The notes: a model not told the origin generated them from the letters alone. Positions 25,986-35,037 are shown, numbered from the stretch's first letter. The stretch is DNA of 64,000 bases from Streptomyces niveus (GCF_002009175.1 NZ_CP018047.1:7245001-7309000); one strand, 5' to 3'. Translations and numbers: made by a program.

Positions 25986-26024
25986 GTATGGGGGTGGGGG
26001 CGGCCGGGCCGACCCGCGCCGGTT

Positions 26025-27104
26025 TTACGGCCGCACGGGCTCCGGCCTCGCGCACCCGCTGCGCACCGGCAGCCACAGGCCCTCGCGTGCCGCGTCGAGC
26101 AGTGTCAGCATGGTGTCGAGGACATGGTGGGCGAGTTCGGCGGACGCCCGGTGCGGCCGGTCGTCGGCGAGCGCGGTCGCCAGATCGGCGAGTCCGGTCC
26201 CGCGCCCGGCGTCCCGGTAGCCGCCCGTCACCGGCAGCCGTTCCCACTCGCCCCCGGCCCGGTGCAGCTCCACCGGCCCGTCGAAACCGTTGGGGTCCGG
26301 CACGGAGAGCGAACCCTCGGTGCCGTGCACCTCGATACGCGGCAGCCGCGCCGCGTGGACGTCGAAGCTCATGACCAGTGTGGTGAGCGCGCCGCCCGTG
26401 TGCTCCAGGAGCCCGGTGACATGGGTGTCCACCTCGGTGTCGAAGCGCTCGCCCGCACGCGGCCCGCTGCCGATGGTCCGCTCGGCGCGCGGCCGGGACG
26501 CGGCGCCGGTGACCCGGCCGACCGGCCCGAGCAGATGGACGAGCGCGGAGAGGTAGTACGGGCCCATGTCGAGCAGCGGCCCGCCGCCGGGGCGGTAGTA
26601 GAACTCCGGGTCGGGATGCCAGCGTTCGTGCCCTGGCGTGGTCATGAACGCGGTGGCGGCCACCGGCGCGCCGATGAGCCCGTCGTCCACCGCCGCCCGC
26701 GCGCTCTGCGTCGCCGTACCCAGCACGGTGTCGGGGGCGCAGCCGATCCGCAGCCCCCGCTCCCGCGCCAGGGTGAGCAGACCGTCGGCCTCTTCGCACG
26801 TCATGGCCAGGGGTTTCTCGCCGTACACATGCTTTCCCGCGTCGAGCGCGGCGCGCGCCACCTCTGCGTGCACGGCGGGCAGGGTCAGGTTCAGTACGGC
26901 GTCGACGTCGGGGCGCCGGACCAGTTCGGCGACCGAGGCGGCGACGGCGACGCCCGGTGTGCGCGCGGCGACGGCCTCGGCGCGGCCCGTGTCGAGGTCG
27001 GTCACGGCGGTGAGCCTGACGTCGTCCAGCCGTTCCAGTGTCTTCAGATACTCGCCGCTGATCTTGCCCGCGCCGACCATGCCGATCCTCAGCGGCTCGC
27101 CCAC
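26025..27104 (-). CDS. Gfo/Idh/MocA family oxidoreductase
   Basis: 359 residues from GTG 27104, which overlaps the ThuA stop by 16 bases with GAGAGGGG upstream. The NAD(P)-binding Rossmann motif IGMVGAGKISGEYL is at residues 7-20, the cofactor/substrate motif EKPLAMTCEEADGL near 95, and the catalytic-region GPYYLSALVHLLG near 175. The family oxidises or epimerises sugars and inositols with NAD(P). Coupled to ThuA and a racemase-type enzyme, it probably acts in catabolism of the sugar imported by the divergent ABC system. Confidence 0.94.
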   Translation of the reverse strand: MGEPLRIGMVGAGKISGEYLKTLERLDDVRLTAVTDLDTGRAEAVAARTPGVAVAASVAELVRRPDVDAVLNLTLPAVHAEVARAALDAGKHVYGEKPLAMTCEEADGLLTLARERGLRIGCAPDTVLGTATQSARAAVDDGLIGAPVAATAFMTTPGHERWHPDPEFYYRPGGGPLLDMGPYYLSALVHLLGPVGRVTGAASRPRAERTIGSGPRAGERFDTEVDTHVTGLLEHTGGALTTLVMSFDVHAARLPRIEVHGTEGSLSVPDPNGFDGPVELHRAGGEWERLPVTGGYRDAGRGTGLADLATALADDRPHRASAELAHHVLDTMLTLLDAAREGLWLPVRSGCARPEPVRP

Positions 27105-27793
27105 AGCAGCCCCCTCTCGGTCAGCGTCCGTACCTCGGGCACGTCGAAGTCGTCCATCTTGTGGCCGATCGTGGAGACGAAGACGCGGCCCGCGCCCCAG
27201 TTCCTGGTCCATACGGCGGGCATCGTGACCGGCCGCGACCGGTGTTCGTCCGCCTCGAAGCCGATGGTCGCCAGGACGTCGATCAGGGGGTCGGTGGCCG
27301 TCCAGTACCGCTCGGTGTGCACGTCGAAGTCGGCGAGGCCCCCGACGACCGGATGGTCCGCCAGCTCCGGCGGGATCCGCACGGTGTGGTCGGCGAAGCC
27401 GGGCGGATGCATCAGGAACTGTCCGCCGGTGAGGAGTTGGTAGTCGACGCTGCCGCGGAAGGAGTCCACGATGCCGCCGTGCCAGCCGCCCAGACCCGTT
27501 CCCGCGCGGACCGCCGCGGTGAGTCCGGCGCACTGCTCGGCGCTGATCTCGCCCATGGTCCAGCACTGGACGACGAGGTCGGTGGCGGCCAGCAGCGCGG
27601 TGTCGGTGTAGACGTCCAGGGTGTCGGCCGTCTCGACCGTGAAGCCGTTCTCCCGGAGGAACGGCAGGAAGAGGTCCGTGGTCCTGACGGGCTCGTGGCC
27701 CTCCCAGCCGCCACGGACGACCAGCGCGCGCCGGGAGCCGGGTGCGGAGCCGGAGCCGGGGGTGGGCGGTGGGCCGGAGGTGTGGGGGGTCAT
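27089..27793 (-). CDS. ThuA-like domain protein
   Basis: 234 residues of the ThuA (trehalose-utilisation, glutamine-amidotransferase-like) family: RALVVRGGWEGHEPVRTTDLF near the start, GLGGWHGGIVDSF near residue 98, HPPGF, the DFDVHTERYW region and a C-terminal GAGRVFVSTIGHKMDDFDVPEV. Members work in sugar catabolism, including keto-sugar metabolism alongside Gfo/Idh/MocA enzymes. The ATG overlaps the racemase stop by 4 bases (ATGA) and the Gfo start overlaps its own end, so the three are translationally coupled. Confidence 0.93.
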   Translation of the reverse strand: MTPHTSGPPPTPGSGSAPGSRRALVVRGGWEGHEPVRTTDLFLPFLRENGFTVETADTLDVYTDTALLAATDLVVQCWTMGEISAEQCAGLTAAVRAGTGLGGWHGGIVDSFRGSVDYQLLTGGQFLMHPPGFADHTVRIPPELADHPVVGGLADFDVHTERYWTATDPLIDVLATIGFEADEHRSRPVTMPAVWTRNWGAGRVFVSTIGHKMDDFDVPEVRTLTERGLLWASR

Positions 27794-29076
27794 GGTCGTT
27801 GCACGCTCCCGTCGGTGTTGCGCAGCAGGGCCCAGCGGTCGTGTTCCAGCGGCTCGGGTACCGGATACCGGCGTGCCGCCGCCTCGTCGAAGTCGACCCC
27901 GTGACCGGGTGTCTCGTGCGGGGACAGCGCGCCGTCGTGCGCCACGACGGTACCGGGGAACACATCGAGCACGGCAGGCTTGAACACGGCGGCCTCCTGC
28001 ACCCCGAAGGCATGACTGCTGATGTTCATGGCGAGTGTGGCGGCCTGCGCGACCGGGCTGACATCGGCGGGACCGTGCGGAGCGAGCCGTACTCCGCGCA
28101 GTTCGCAGTAGACGGCGAGCTTGCGGGCCGGGGTGAGTCCGCCGAGCGTGGGGACCCGGATCCGGGCGAAGTCGATGTCGGGGCCGTCGAGCAGCGGCAG
28201 GAACTGGCCGACGTCGTGGAAGAGTTCACCCACGGCGAGCGGTACGGGGGAGCCGGCGCGCAGCGCGGCGAAGTGGCGCGCGTCCTCCGGGGCGAGCAGA
28301 TCCTCCACGAAGTACAGCCCCGCGTCCTCGACCCGGCGCAGGAAGTCCCGGGCCTGCCGGGGATCGAGCCGTTCGTGTACGTCGTGCAGCAACTCGACCT
28401 CGTCGCCGACCTGTTCGCGTACCGCCGTCAGGACGCGTGGCACGGTGCGTACGTACGCGGCGGAGTCCCACGGCACCGAGCGGGTGCGCAGCGCGTGCGC
28501 GTCTGCGGATCCGGCGGCGGCGGTGCCGTAGGTGTCGGAGCCGGGTACGGAGGCCTGGACACGGACATGGCGGTAGCCGCGCTCGCGCGCCGCCACGACC
28601 TTCGCGGCGATCTCGTCGGCGTCGGCGCCGCTGACATGGGTGTAGGCCTCGGCGTGGGTACGGACCCGGCCGCCGAACAGCGAGTACAGGGGGGCGCCGA
28701 GGCGTTTGGCCTTGAGGTCCCACAGGGCGACGTCGACACCGCCGAGCGCGTTGCCGGTGACCGAACCGCCTCTCCAGTAGGCGCTGTTGAGCAGCAGCCG
28801 GTGGATGTCGTCGATGTCGTCGGGATCGCGCCCGACGAGCATCGGGGCCAGGTAGTCGTCGAGCACGGAGCGTACGGCGAGGGTGCGCTGCGGGTCGCTC
28901 GCGCAGCCGAGGCCGTAGAGCCCCGGCTCGTTGGTCTCGACGCGGACGACGAGATGGGGGCAGCCGTGCGGTGCGGTGAGGAAGGTGGAGACGGCCGTGA
29001 TGCGGATCTTCGCACCGCGTTCCTCGACCCAGGGAGCGGGCGCGAGGATGTCGGAGCGGGCATCAGGCTGAGCCAT
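27790..29076 (-). CDS. Enolase-superfamily sugar-acid dehydratase (mannonate dehydratase/RspA-like)
   Basis: 428 residues from ATG 29076; the longer open frame upstream reads through the promoter. The enolase fold has an N-terminal capping domain (to about 125) and a barrel with metal ligands Asp232, Glu258 (FVEDLL) and Glu284 (VGELFH), the catalytic His234 in DVHERLD, and His334 in APHGPADVSPV. This matches the mannonate dehydratase/RspA group, which dehydrates sugar acids such as D-mannonate or D-gluconate. First gene of a coupled unit with ThuA and Gfo/Idh. A palindrome that may bind the upstream IclR lies in its leader. Confidence 0.9.
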   Translation of the reverse strand: MAQPDARSDILAPAPWVEERGAKIRITAVSTFLTAPHGCPHLVVRVETNEPGLYGLGCASDPQRTLAVRSVLDDYLAPMLVGRDPDDIDDIHRLLLNSAYWRGGSVTGNALGGVDVALWDLKAKRLGAPLYSLFGGRVRTHAEAYTHVSGADADEIAAKVVAARERGYRHVRVQASVPGSDTYGTAAAGSADAHALRTRSVPWDSAAYVRTVPRVLTAVREQVGDEVELLHDVHERLDPRQARDFLRRVEDAGLYFVEDLLAPEDARHFAALRAGSPVPLAVGELFHDVGQFLPLLDGPDIDFARIRVPTLGGLTPARKLAVYCELRGVRLAPHGPADVSPVAQAATLAMNISSHAFGVQEAAVFKPAVLDVFPGTVVAHDGALSPHETPGHGVDFDEAAARRYPVPEPLEHDRWALLRNTDGSVQRP

Positions 29077-29093
29077 ACGAACTCCAGCGTACA

Positions 29094-29118
29094 GATAGCA
29101 GGATGGTGTACTGCTATC
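29094..29118. promoter_or_regulatory. Candidate IclR operator upstream of the racemase-type gene
   Basis: GATAGCA and TGCTATC, perfect 7-base arms 11 bases apart, lie between the -10 and the start codon of the gene at 29076, next to the IclR gene. A bound protein here would block transcription. Confidence 0.65.
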
Positions 29119-29120
29119 CG

Positions 29121-29150
29121 AACGTAGAGAGAGCGTCTTTAATTTGTCAA
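29121..29150 (-). promoter_or_regulatory. Promoter of the racemase-ThuA-Gfo operon
   Basis: On the minus strand TTGACA (29145-29150) and TACGTT (29121-29126) are 18 bases apart. The -35 is a perfect consensus hexamer, rare in this window. Confidence 0.7.
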
Positions 29151-29180
29151 TGAGTTTACCAAATAAGGGGGGAGCGGTCT

Positions 29181-29975
29181 TCAGTGCTGCCCGAGCCGTT
29201 TGAGGAGGGTCCGCAGTGAATGTGCGGCCTCCGTGACGGCCCCGGCGATCTCGCGTACGCGGGTGTCGTCCATCCGGCTCTTGGGCGCCGAACAGCTGAT
29301 GGCGTCGCCGCCGCCGTGCCCGGTGCCGAGCGCCACGGCCACGCACCGGATGTCCACGGAGTTCTCGCCGTCGTCCATCGCCCAGCCCTGCAACCGCGCC
29401 TCGGCGAGCTGGCGGATCAGCTCGTCGGGATCGGTCACGGTGTCGGGGGTGAGCCTGGCCAGCGGCCAGTCCAGCCGGCGCTGCACCTCGGCCGCGTCGT
29501 ACTGCGACAGCATCGCCTTGCCGAGTGCCGTCGCGTGCGCCGGCAGCCGGCGGCCCACCGCCGAGTACATCCGCAGCGCGTGCCGCGACTCGCGTTTGGC
29601 CAGGTAGACGACGTCCGTTCCGTCCAGCCTGCCCAGATGCACCGATTCGCCCGTCTCCTCGGCGAGGGAGTCGAGCACCGGCCCGGCGAGGCTCGCGACG
29701 TCGTCGCCCTCCAGATACGCGGTGCCCGTGAGCAGGGCCTTGAGCCCGAGGCTGTAGCGGGTGCCCGAGGCATCCAGGTCCACCCAGCGCCGTGCCTCCA
29801 TCGTCCGCAGGATCGCGTGCAGGCTGCTCTTCGGCACGGCCATCGCGCTCGCCATCTCGGCGAGCGAGAGCCGGGCGCCCTCGGTGCCGAGCAGTTCGAG
29901 CACCTCGAGTACCCGAGCCGCGGACTTGACCTCCTCGGGCTTACGCCCTCGCGCTGCTGCTGCCACCGATTCCAC
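29181..29975 (-). CDS. IclR family transcriptional regulator
   Basis: 264 residues from GTG 29975, chosen because GGAGCGGAGG sits 5 bases upstream; the frame is open to 29996. The N-terminal winged HTH (residues about 15-70, LSLAEMASAMAVPKSSLHAIL) is followed by the C-terminal effector domain with ESVHLGRLDGTDVVYLAKRES and SCSAPKSR. It sits between the sugar-acid operon and the divergent ABC importer and probably controls both: palindromes lie upstream of each. Such regulators usually respond to the sugar or a degradation product. Confidence 0.94.
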   Translation of the reverse strand: MESVAAAARGRKPEEVKSAARVLEVLELLGTEGARLSLAEMASAMAVPKSSLHAILRTMEARRWVDLDASGTRYSLGLKALLTGTAYLEGDDVASLAGPVLDSLAEETGESVHLGRLDGTDVVYLAKRESRHALRMYSAVGRRLPAHATALGKAMLSQYDAAEVQRRLDWPLARLTPDTVTDPDELIRQLAEARLQGWAMDDGENSVDIRCVAVALGTGHGGGDAISCSAPKSRMDDTRVREIAGAVTEAAHSLRTLLKRLGQH

Positions 29976-30041
29976 GTCAACCTCCGCTCCCCGCACCGGC
30001 GCCCCTCGGCGAACCGGTCAGCACGATTCTCGACGTGCGTC

Positions 30042-30070
30042 TTGACGCTATATCACCGCAACCATAAGTT
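30042..30070 (+). promoter_or_regulatory. Promoter of the sugar ABC importer operon
   Basis: TTGACG (30042-30047) and TAAGTT (30065-30070) with a 17-base spacer, about 55 bases before the ATG at 30126. The start of an inverted repeat (GTTCAG at 30068) overlaps the -10. Confidence 0.65.
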
Positions 30071-30102
30071 CAGTCACTCCAACGTCATTCGGCCTTCTGA
30101 AC
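30068..30102. promoter_or_regulatory. Inverted repeat at the ABC operon start site
   Basis: GTTCAG and CTGAAC, 6-base arms separated by 23 bases, beginning in the -10 box and ending 24 bases before the ATG. A candidate operator for the divergent IclR; the arms do not resemble the GATAGCA site at 29094. Confidence 0.35.
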
Positions 30103-30125
30103 GGGTTGATTCTTAGGTAGGGGCC

Positions 30126-31505
30126 ATGCGCATATCTTTCGCACGGAATGTCCGGCTCGTGGCTCTGGCCACGACCACCGCGCTCACACTCACCACCCTC
30201 TCCGCCTGCGGCGGCTCCGACTCCGGCTCCGACTCCAAGTCGCTGGAGATGTGGACCTTCAAGCAGTCCCACGTCGGTGCCCTGCGCGCGGCGGCCACCG
30301 AGTTCAAGAAGGAGACCGGCATCTCGGTGAAGGTCGAGGTGTACACACCCGACGACGCCTACACCACCAAGGTGCAGAGCGCCGCCAAGACCAACGGCCT
30401 CCCCGACGTCCTCGAAGTGCACTCCGACGGCGAGGACTTCGTCCTCGGCGCGGCAGGCGTCACCGCCGACCTCCAGGACCAGGTCCCCGACGCCTGGAGC
30501 GGCCGCTTCCAGGAGGCGATCAAGGGCTCCGGCACCGTCACCCCGCAGAAGTTCAAGGAGTCGCAGGCCAAGGACTCCACGTTCAAGGGCGTCGAGGAGG
30601 GCCAGCGCTTCAGCGTGCCCCTGACCGCCGGCACGTTCGGCATCGTCTACGCCAACAAGCGGAAACTCGCCGACGCCGGGATCACCAAGGCCCCCGCCAC
30701 CTGGGAGGAGTTCCTCGCGGCGGTCGAGGCCACGCACCACAAGGACCCGAAGACGGGCGGCATCAGCCTCGGCCTGAAGGTCAAGTCGACCGGACTGACC
30801 TGGGTGCTCCAGCCGCTGGCGTTCGCGCAGCTCGGCAAGCAGGCGTACTGGGACCTCTTCGGCAAGGACAAGGCCGGCGACTTCGGCTCGGCCAACGGCA
30901 CCAAGGTCCTGAGCATGTACGACCAGCTCACCCCGTACTGGATGCCCGGCACCCAGACACTCAGCATCGACGAGGCCGACCAGGCGTTCGCCCAGGGCAA
31001 GTCGGCCTTCGCCGTCGGCGGCACCTTCACCCTCGCCTTCCTCCAGCAGAACGACATGAAGGCCGACGACGTCTTCGCCTTCGGACTGCCGGCGCCCAAG
31101 GGCGGCGCCGTACCCGACCGGGCGCTCGGCCCGCTCGCGCTCACCGGACTGAGCCTCACCGCCACCAGCGAGCAGCCCGAGAACGCCAAGAAGTGGATGG
31201 AGTTCCTCTCCGGCACCGATGTCGCCGCGCGGTTCGCCAAGGAATCGGCCGACCTGCCCGCCACCGAGCTGGGAGCCGACTCCGCGAAGGTCCTCGGCCC
31301 CGCGCTGACCGCCATGATCGAGAGCTTCGACGGCACCGGGGAGACCACGTACGACCCCAGCCTCAACGACTTCCGGCCGCCCGGCTACGACCAGGACGTG
31401 GCCGGTGAGGTCCTCACCAATCTGAGCCCGCTCGGCCGGGAGACACCGGCACAGACGGGAGCCAAGCTCCGCGAACTCAACAGCGACTACTGGGCGACCC
31501 AGTGA
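30126..31505 (+). CDS. Extracellular sugar-binding lipoprotein of an ABC importer
   Basis: 459 residues, solute-binding protein family 1. The signal peptide ends in a lipobox (LTTLSACGGSD), so it is lipid-anchored outside the membrane. Typical features: WTFKQSHV at the start of the mature fold, LPDVLEVHSDG, the VPLTAGTFGIVYANKRKLADAG block and a C-terminal ENAKKWMEFLSGTDVAARF. The ligand cannot be read from sequence. First gene of a tightly overlapping importer operon with two permeases and an NAD-dependent sugar enzyme, without its own ATPase; a shared MsiK-type ATPase elsewhere is the usual Streptomyces solution. Confidence 0.95.
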   Translation: MRISFARNVRLVALATTTALTLTTLSACGGSDSGSDSKSLEMWTFKQSHVGALRAAATEFKKETGISVKVEVYTPDDAYTTKVQSAAKTNGLPDVLEVHSDGEDFVLGAAGVTADLQDQVPDAWSGRFQEAIKGSGTVTPQKFKESQAKDSTFKGVEEGQRFSVPLTAGTFGIVYANKRKLADAGITKAPATWEEFLAAVEATHHKDPKTGGISLGLKVKSTGLTWVLQPLAFAQLGKQAYWDLFGKDKAGDFGSANGTKVLSMYDQLTPYWMPGTQTLSIDEADQAFAQGKSAFAVGGTFTLAFLQQNDMKADDVFAFGLPAPKGGAVPDRALGPLALTGLSLTATSEQPENAKKWMEFLSGTDVAARFAKESADLPATELGADSAKVLGPALTAMIESFDGTGETTYDPSLNDFRPPGYDQDVAGEVLTNLSPLGRETPAQTGAKLRELNSDYWATQ

Positions 31506-32518
31506 CCACAGCACCTCGGCCCACCTCGGTGGGGGAGGCCGGGAGCGGCGGCGGGAGCTGTACGCTCCCGGCCGGTGCGGCGGACACCGCCCCCCGCCCC
31601 GGCAAGCGGCCCCGGCGCCGCGGGCCCGGCGGCGAGGCCCTCTCCGGCTATCTGTTCGTCGCCCCCGCTGTCGTCCTCTTCGCCGTCATGGGCCTGTACA
31701 CCGTCGGCTACGGCTTCCTGCTGAGCTTCGCGTCCTGGAACGGCTTCACGCCGCACTGGACCTGGGTCGGCCTGGACAACTACGCCGACCTGCTCTGGCG
31801 CAGCCCCGTCTACGCGCCACGCGTGCGCAGCGCGGGGCTCAACACCCTCTGGGTGATGATCGCCGTACCGGTGCTCACGGTCATGGTCTCGTTTCCACTG
31901 GCCGTCCTGCTCAACCAGGCGCGCAGGATGCAGGGCGTCCTGCGCTCGGTGTTCTTCCTGCCGTACGTGACCAGCGGTATCGCCGTCTTCTTCGCCTGGC
32001 AGTACATCCTCCGGCCCGACGGCGCCGTCAACCTGCTGCTCGACGGGATCGGACTCGGCTCACTCCAGCAGCCCCAGGGCTGGCTCGGCAACCCCGACAC
32101 CGCCCTGCCCACGCTGATCGTGGTGACCGTGTGGGGCGCCGTGCCCGTCTCCATGCTGCTGTATCTGACCGGGCTCCAGACCATCGACCGCAGCCTGCTG
32201 GAAGCGGCGCAGCTCGACGGCGCCGGCTGGTGGCGTACGAACGCGTCGGTCGTCTGGCCGCTGCTGCGCCCCATCACCGCGATCGTCGTCCTGCTCAATC
32301 TGCGCGACTCGCTCCAGGGCTTCCAGACCTTCCTGGTGATGACCAACGGCGGACCGGGCGACCACACCAACGTGCTGGGCCTGGAGGCGTACAGCCTGGC
32401 CTTCCTGAAACAGCTCCGCCCCACCCTCGGGCTCGCCAGCGCACTCGGCTGGCTGCTGTTCGCCGCCGCCCTGGTACTGGCCCTGATCAATCTGCGAGCG
32501 CTGCGGAGCAAGACATGA
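31502..32518 (+). CDS. ABC sugar transporter permease (MalF-like)
   Basis: 338 residues, six transmembrane helices after a cytoplasmic Arg/Pro-rich tail of about 40 residues. The EAA loop reads EAAQLDGAGWWRTNASVVWPLLRP near residue 235. The GTG start overlaps the binding-protein stop by 4 bases (GTGA), and its own stop overlaps the next gene by ATGA, so the operon is translationally chained. It partners with the second permease to form the channel. Confidence 0.95.
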   Translation: MTTAPRPTSVGEAGSGGGSCTLPAGAADTAPRPGKRPRRRGPGGEALSGYLFVAPAVVLFAVMGLYTVGYGFLLSFASWNGFTPHWTWVGLDNYADLLWRSPVYAPRVRSAGLNTLWVMIAVPVLTVMVSFPLAVLLNQARRMQGVLRSVFFLPYVTSGIAVFFAWQYILRPDGAVNLLLDGIGLGSLQQPQGWLGNPDTALPTLIVVTVWGAVPVSMLLYLTGLQTIDRSLLEAAQLDGAGWWRTNASVVWPLLRPITAIVVLLNLRDSLQGFQTFLVMTNGGPGDHTNVLGLEAYSLAFLKQLRPTLGLASALGWLLFAAALVLALINLRALRSKT

Positions 32519-33435
32519 CCTCGATCCCCGTGGCGGACAAGCGCCCCCGCACGACCGCACACCCCGACCGGGCGGGCGCGATGGGAAAGCGGCCGGGCGG
32601 CGGCGGAGCCCGTAACCGCCGGAGACTGGCGCGCTTCGTCGTCGGTCTGCTGCTCGCCGGATACGCGGCGGTGAGCGTCTATCCGTTCCTCTGGATGGTG
32701 TCGGCCGCCTTCAAGGACCAGCTGGAGGTGGTCAGCGGCGGTCATCTGATCCCGGAGAACCCCACCTTCGACACCCTGATCGACACCTGGAACAAGCTCC
32801 ACTTCTTCGACTTCTTCCTCAACAGCCTGCTGGTCACCCTCTACACCGTGGTCCTCACGCTGGTGGTCTACGCGGCGGCCGGCTACGCCTTCGCCGTGCT
32901 CCGCTTCCCCGGACGCACCTTCCTGTCCCGGCTGTTCGTCTCCCTGCTCTTCGTTCCCGGTGTGACGGTGATGCTGCCGATCGTGCTGCTGGAGAACGAG
33001 CTGGGCATCCTCGGCACCCACTGGGGGCTGGTACTGCCCTTCGTCAACGGCGGTGCCCCGCTGTCGATCCTGCTCATGACCGGCGCGTTCGGCGCCATCC
33101 CCGCAGAACTGCGCGACTCCGCACGGGTCGACGGCGCGAGTGAGTTCCGGATCTTCCTCAACATCTATCTGCCACTGGCCCAACCCGCCCTGATCACCGT
33201 CGCGTTGCTCACCGCGATCCCGACCTGGAACGAGTACTTGCTCACCCGCGTCTCACTCACCGACCGGTCCACCTTCACCCTGCCGCTCGGCCTCCAGACC
33301 CTCGCCGCCGAGAACGTCCCCCACTACAACAACCTGATGGCCGGAGCCCTCATCGTGGTCATCCCCGTCGTGCTGCTCTTCCTCTGTCTCCAGCGCTACT
33401 TCGTCAACGGACTCGTCGGGGCGGTGAAGGGCTGA
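32515..33435 (+). CDS. ABC sugar transporter permease (MalG-like)
   Basis: 306 residues from ATG 32515, which overlaps the previous stop (ATGA); a longer frame upstream is only a shadow in the first permease. Six membrane helices, with the EAA motif LRDSARVDGASEFRIFLNIYLPLAQP near residue 205 and the CUT1-family C-terminal QRYFVNGLVGAVKG. Ends in a TGATG overlap with the epimerase gene. Confidence 0.95.
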   Translation: MTSIPVADKRPRTTAHPDRAGAMGKRPGGGGARNRRRLARFVVGLLLAGYAAVSVYPFLWMVSAAFKDQLEVVSGGHLIPENPTFDTLIDTWNKLHFFDFFLNSLLVTLYTVVLTLVVYAAAGYAFAVLRFPGRTFLSRLFVSLLFVPGVTVMLPIVLLENELGILGTHWGLVLPFVNGGAPLSILLMTGAFGAIPAELRDSARVDGASEFRIFLNIYLPLAQPALITVALLTAIPTWNEYLLTRVSLTDRSTFTLPLGLQTLAAENVPHYNNLMAGALIVVIPVVLLFLCLQRYFVNGLVGAVKG

Positions 33436-34331
33436 TGCGCGTTCTGGTCACCGGAGCCGCCGGACACATCGGCGGCCATGTCATCGACGACCTGCTGGCC
33501 CACGGCCACCGGATCGTCGCCGCCGACCTCGTCCCCGTCGACGACCCCCGGCTCGACCGTGTCCACACGGGAGATCTCCGCGATCCCGGCCTGGTGCGCG
33601 ACGCCATGGCCGGCGCCGAGGCCGTCGTCCATCTCGGTGCCATCCCGCACCCCAACTCCGATGACGACAGCGCCCTGTTCGCCACCAACTGCCTCACCGC
33701 GCACCGGGTCCTGGACGAGGCGGGCCGCACCGGCGTCCGCCGTGTCGTCGCCGCCTCCAGCCTGGCGGCCGTGGGACTCGCCTGGTCGCCGAAGCCGCAG
33801 TCCCCGCGCTACGTACCGCTGGACGAGGAGCACCCCACCCTGGTCCAGGACCCCTACGGGCTCTCCAAGGTCGTGCTGGAGGAGACGGCCCGCGCCACGC
33901 ACCGGCGCCACGGCACCGACATCGTCTGCATGCGCTTCCCGTTCACCGGCACCGGCGAGCGGCTGGCGGGGCAACTCGCCGCCGTACGCGACGATCCGGC
34001 CGCCCACCGCATGGACCTGTGGGGGTGGCTCGACACCAGGGACGCCGCGAGGGCCGTACGGTACGCGCTCCACGCCGAACTGACGGGCTGTCATGTGCTC
34101 AACGTGGCGGCGGACGACACGTCCTCGCCCGTACCGACGGCCCAACTGCTCGACGAGTACCACCCCGGTGTGCCGTACTTCGCCGAGCTGACCGGACACG
34201 CCTCGCTGTTCGACACCACGGCGTGCGCGCGGCTGCTGGGCTTCGCCCCCGAGCACCGTAGGAGCGCGCTCGGCACGGACGCCGGTACCGGCGCCGCGGC
34301 GAGTGCGGAGACGGGCGCCGAGAAGCGGTAG
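33435..34331 (+). CDS. NAD-dependent epimerase/dehydratase (uronate dehydrogenase-like)
   Basis: 298 residues, extended SDR. The Rossmann motif VTGAAGHIGG is at residues 5-14, HLGAIPHPN near 70, a Ser in AASSLAAVG, and the catalytic YGLSK Tyr/Lys near 140. The short form and the HLGAI segment recall uronate dehydrogenases and related sugar dehydrogenases. Its start overlaps the permease stop (TGATG), so it is made together with the importer and probably acts on the imported sugar; the product could pass to the dehydratase encoded by the divergent operon. Confidence 0.9.
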   Translation: MRVLVTGAAGHIGGHVIDDLLAHGHRIVAADLVPVDDPRLDRVHTGDLRDPGLVRDAMAGAEAVVHLGAIPHPNSDDDSALFATNCLTAHRVLDEAGRTGVRRVVAASSLAAVGLAWSPKPQSPRYVPLDEEHPTLVQDPYGLSKVVLEETARATHRRHGTDIVCMRFPFTGTGERLAGQLAAVRDDPAAHRMDLWGWLDTRDAARAVRYALHAELTGCHVLNVAADDTSSPVPTAQLLDEYHPGVPYFAELTGHASLFDTTACARLLGFAPEHRRSALGTDAGTGAAASAETGAEKR

Positions 34332-34446
34332 TGAGGGGTACGCGGACCGGACGATCGGCCCGTGCACCCCACTGACATGCCTCCGGGACGTGGGGTTAGG
34401 CTCGGGCGCGCCGCCCCCCGCGGCCGAGAATCGGAGAACGCGCACC

Positions 34447-35007
34447 ATGAACACCGCACCGCACCCCGCTCCCGGTCAGCTCACCTACCGGGACGCCACC
34501 GGGGAGGACGTCAAGCCGCTCGTCGCGCTCGTGGAGGCCGCCTACCGCGGCAAGGACGCCCGTGCCTCCTGGACCTCGGAGGCCGACCTGCTCGGCGGCC
34601 AGCGCACCGACGAGCGAGGCGTACTCGAAGTGATCGAGGCCCCCGGCAGCCGCCTGATCATGGTCGAGGCGGACGGCGTACTGGTCGCCTGCTGCCAGCT
34701 GGAGCACCGCGGCCCCGCCGCGTACTTCGGCATGTTCGCCGTCCACCCGGACGCCCAGGGCGGCGGGCTCGGCAAGCGCGTCATAGCCGAGGCGGAGCGC
34801 CGCGCCCGCGCGGAATGGGGCGCCGGCGAGATGCACATGACCGTGATCATCCAGCGCGAGGACCTCATCGCCTGGTACGAGCGCCGCGGCTATCGCCGTA
34901 CGGGACAGCTGACCCCCTTCCCGTACGGCGACGAGCGCTACGGAATACCGCAGCGCGACGACCTGGCGTTCGAGCTCCTGGTCAAGGCGCTGGACCAGGA
35001 CGCCTGA
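34447..35007 (+). CDS. GNAT family N-acetyltransferase
   Basis: 186 residues from ATG 34447. GNAT fold with the acetyl-CoA-binding motif A (FAVHPDAQGGGLGKRVI) near residues 98-114 and the WYERRGYRRTGQLTPFPYGDERYG C-terminal block. The substrate is unknown; the RSxxSW-like KDARASWTSEADLL segment is common in a Streptomyces clade of putative small-molecule acetyltransferases. Gene stands alone, 115 bases after the importer operon, and is convergent with the GDPD gene. Confidence 0.92.
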   Translation: MNTAPHPAPGQLTYRDATGEDVKPLVALVEAAYRGKDARASWTSEADLLGGQRTDERGVLEVIEAPGSRLIMVEADGVLVACCQLEHRGPAAYFGMFAVHPDAQGGGLGKRVIAEAERRARAEWGAGEMHMTVIIQREDLIAWYERRGYRRTGQLTPFPYGDERYGIPQRDDLAFELLVKALDQDA

Positions 35008-35037
35008 CCGACTGGGCCCGGCGCGGCGGCCACACCC

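Larger units (their letters stand above)
25698..26024. other. Gene-free region between the GH38-like unit and the Gfo/Idh gene
   Basis: 327 bases. It holds the minus-strand promoter of the GH38-like gene (25730-25758), an AT-richer stretch (25795-25870) with no ORF start or clear palindrome, and the terminator of the upstream Gfo/Idh operon (25952-25985). An AGGAGGAG sequence on the minus strand near 25845 has no start codon after it. Confidence 0.6.
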
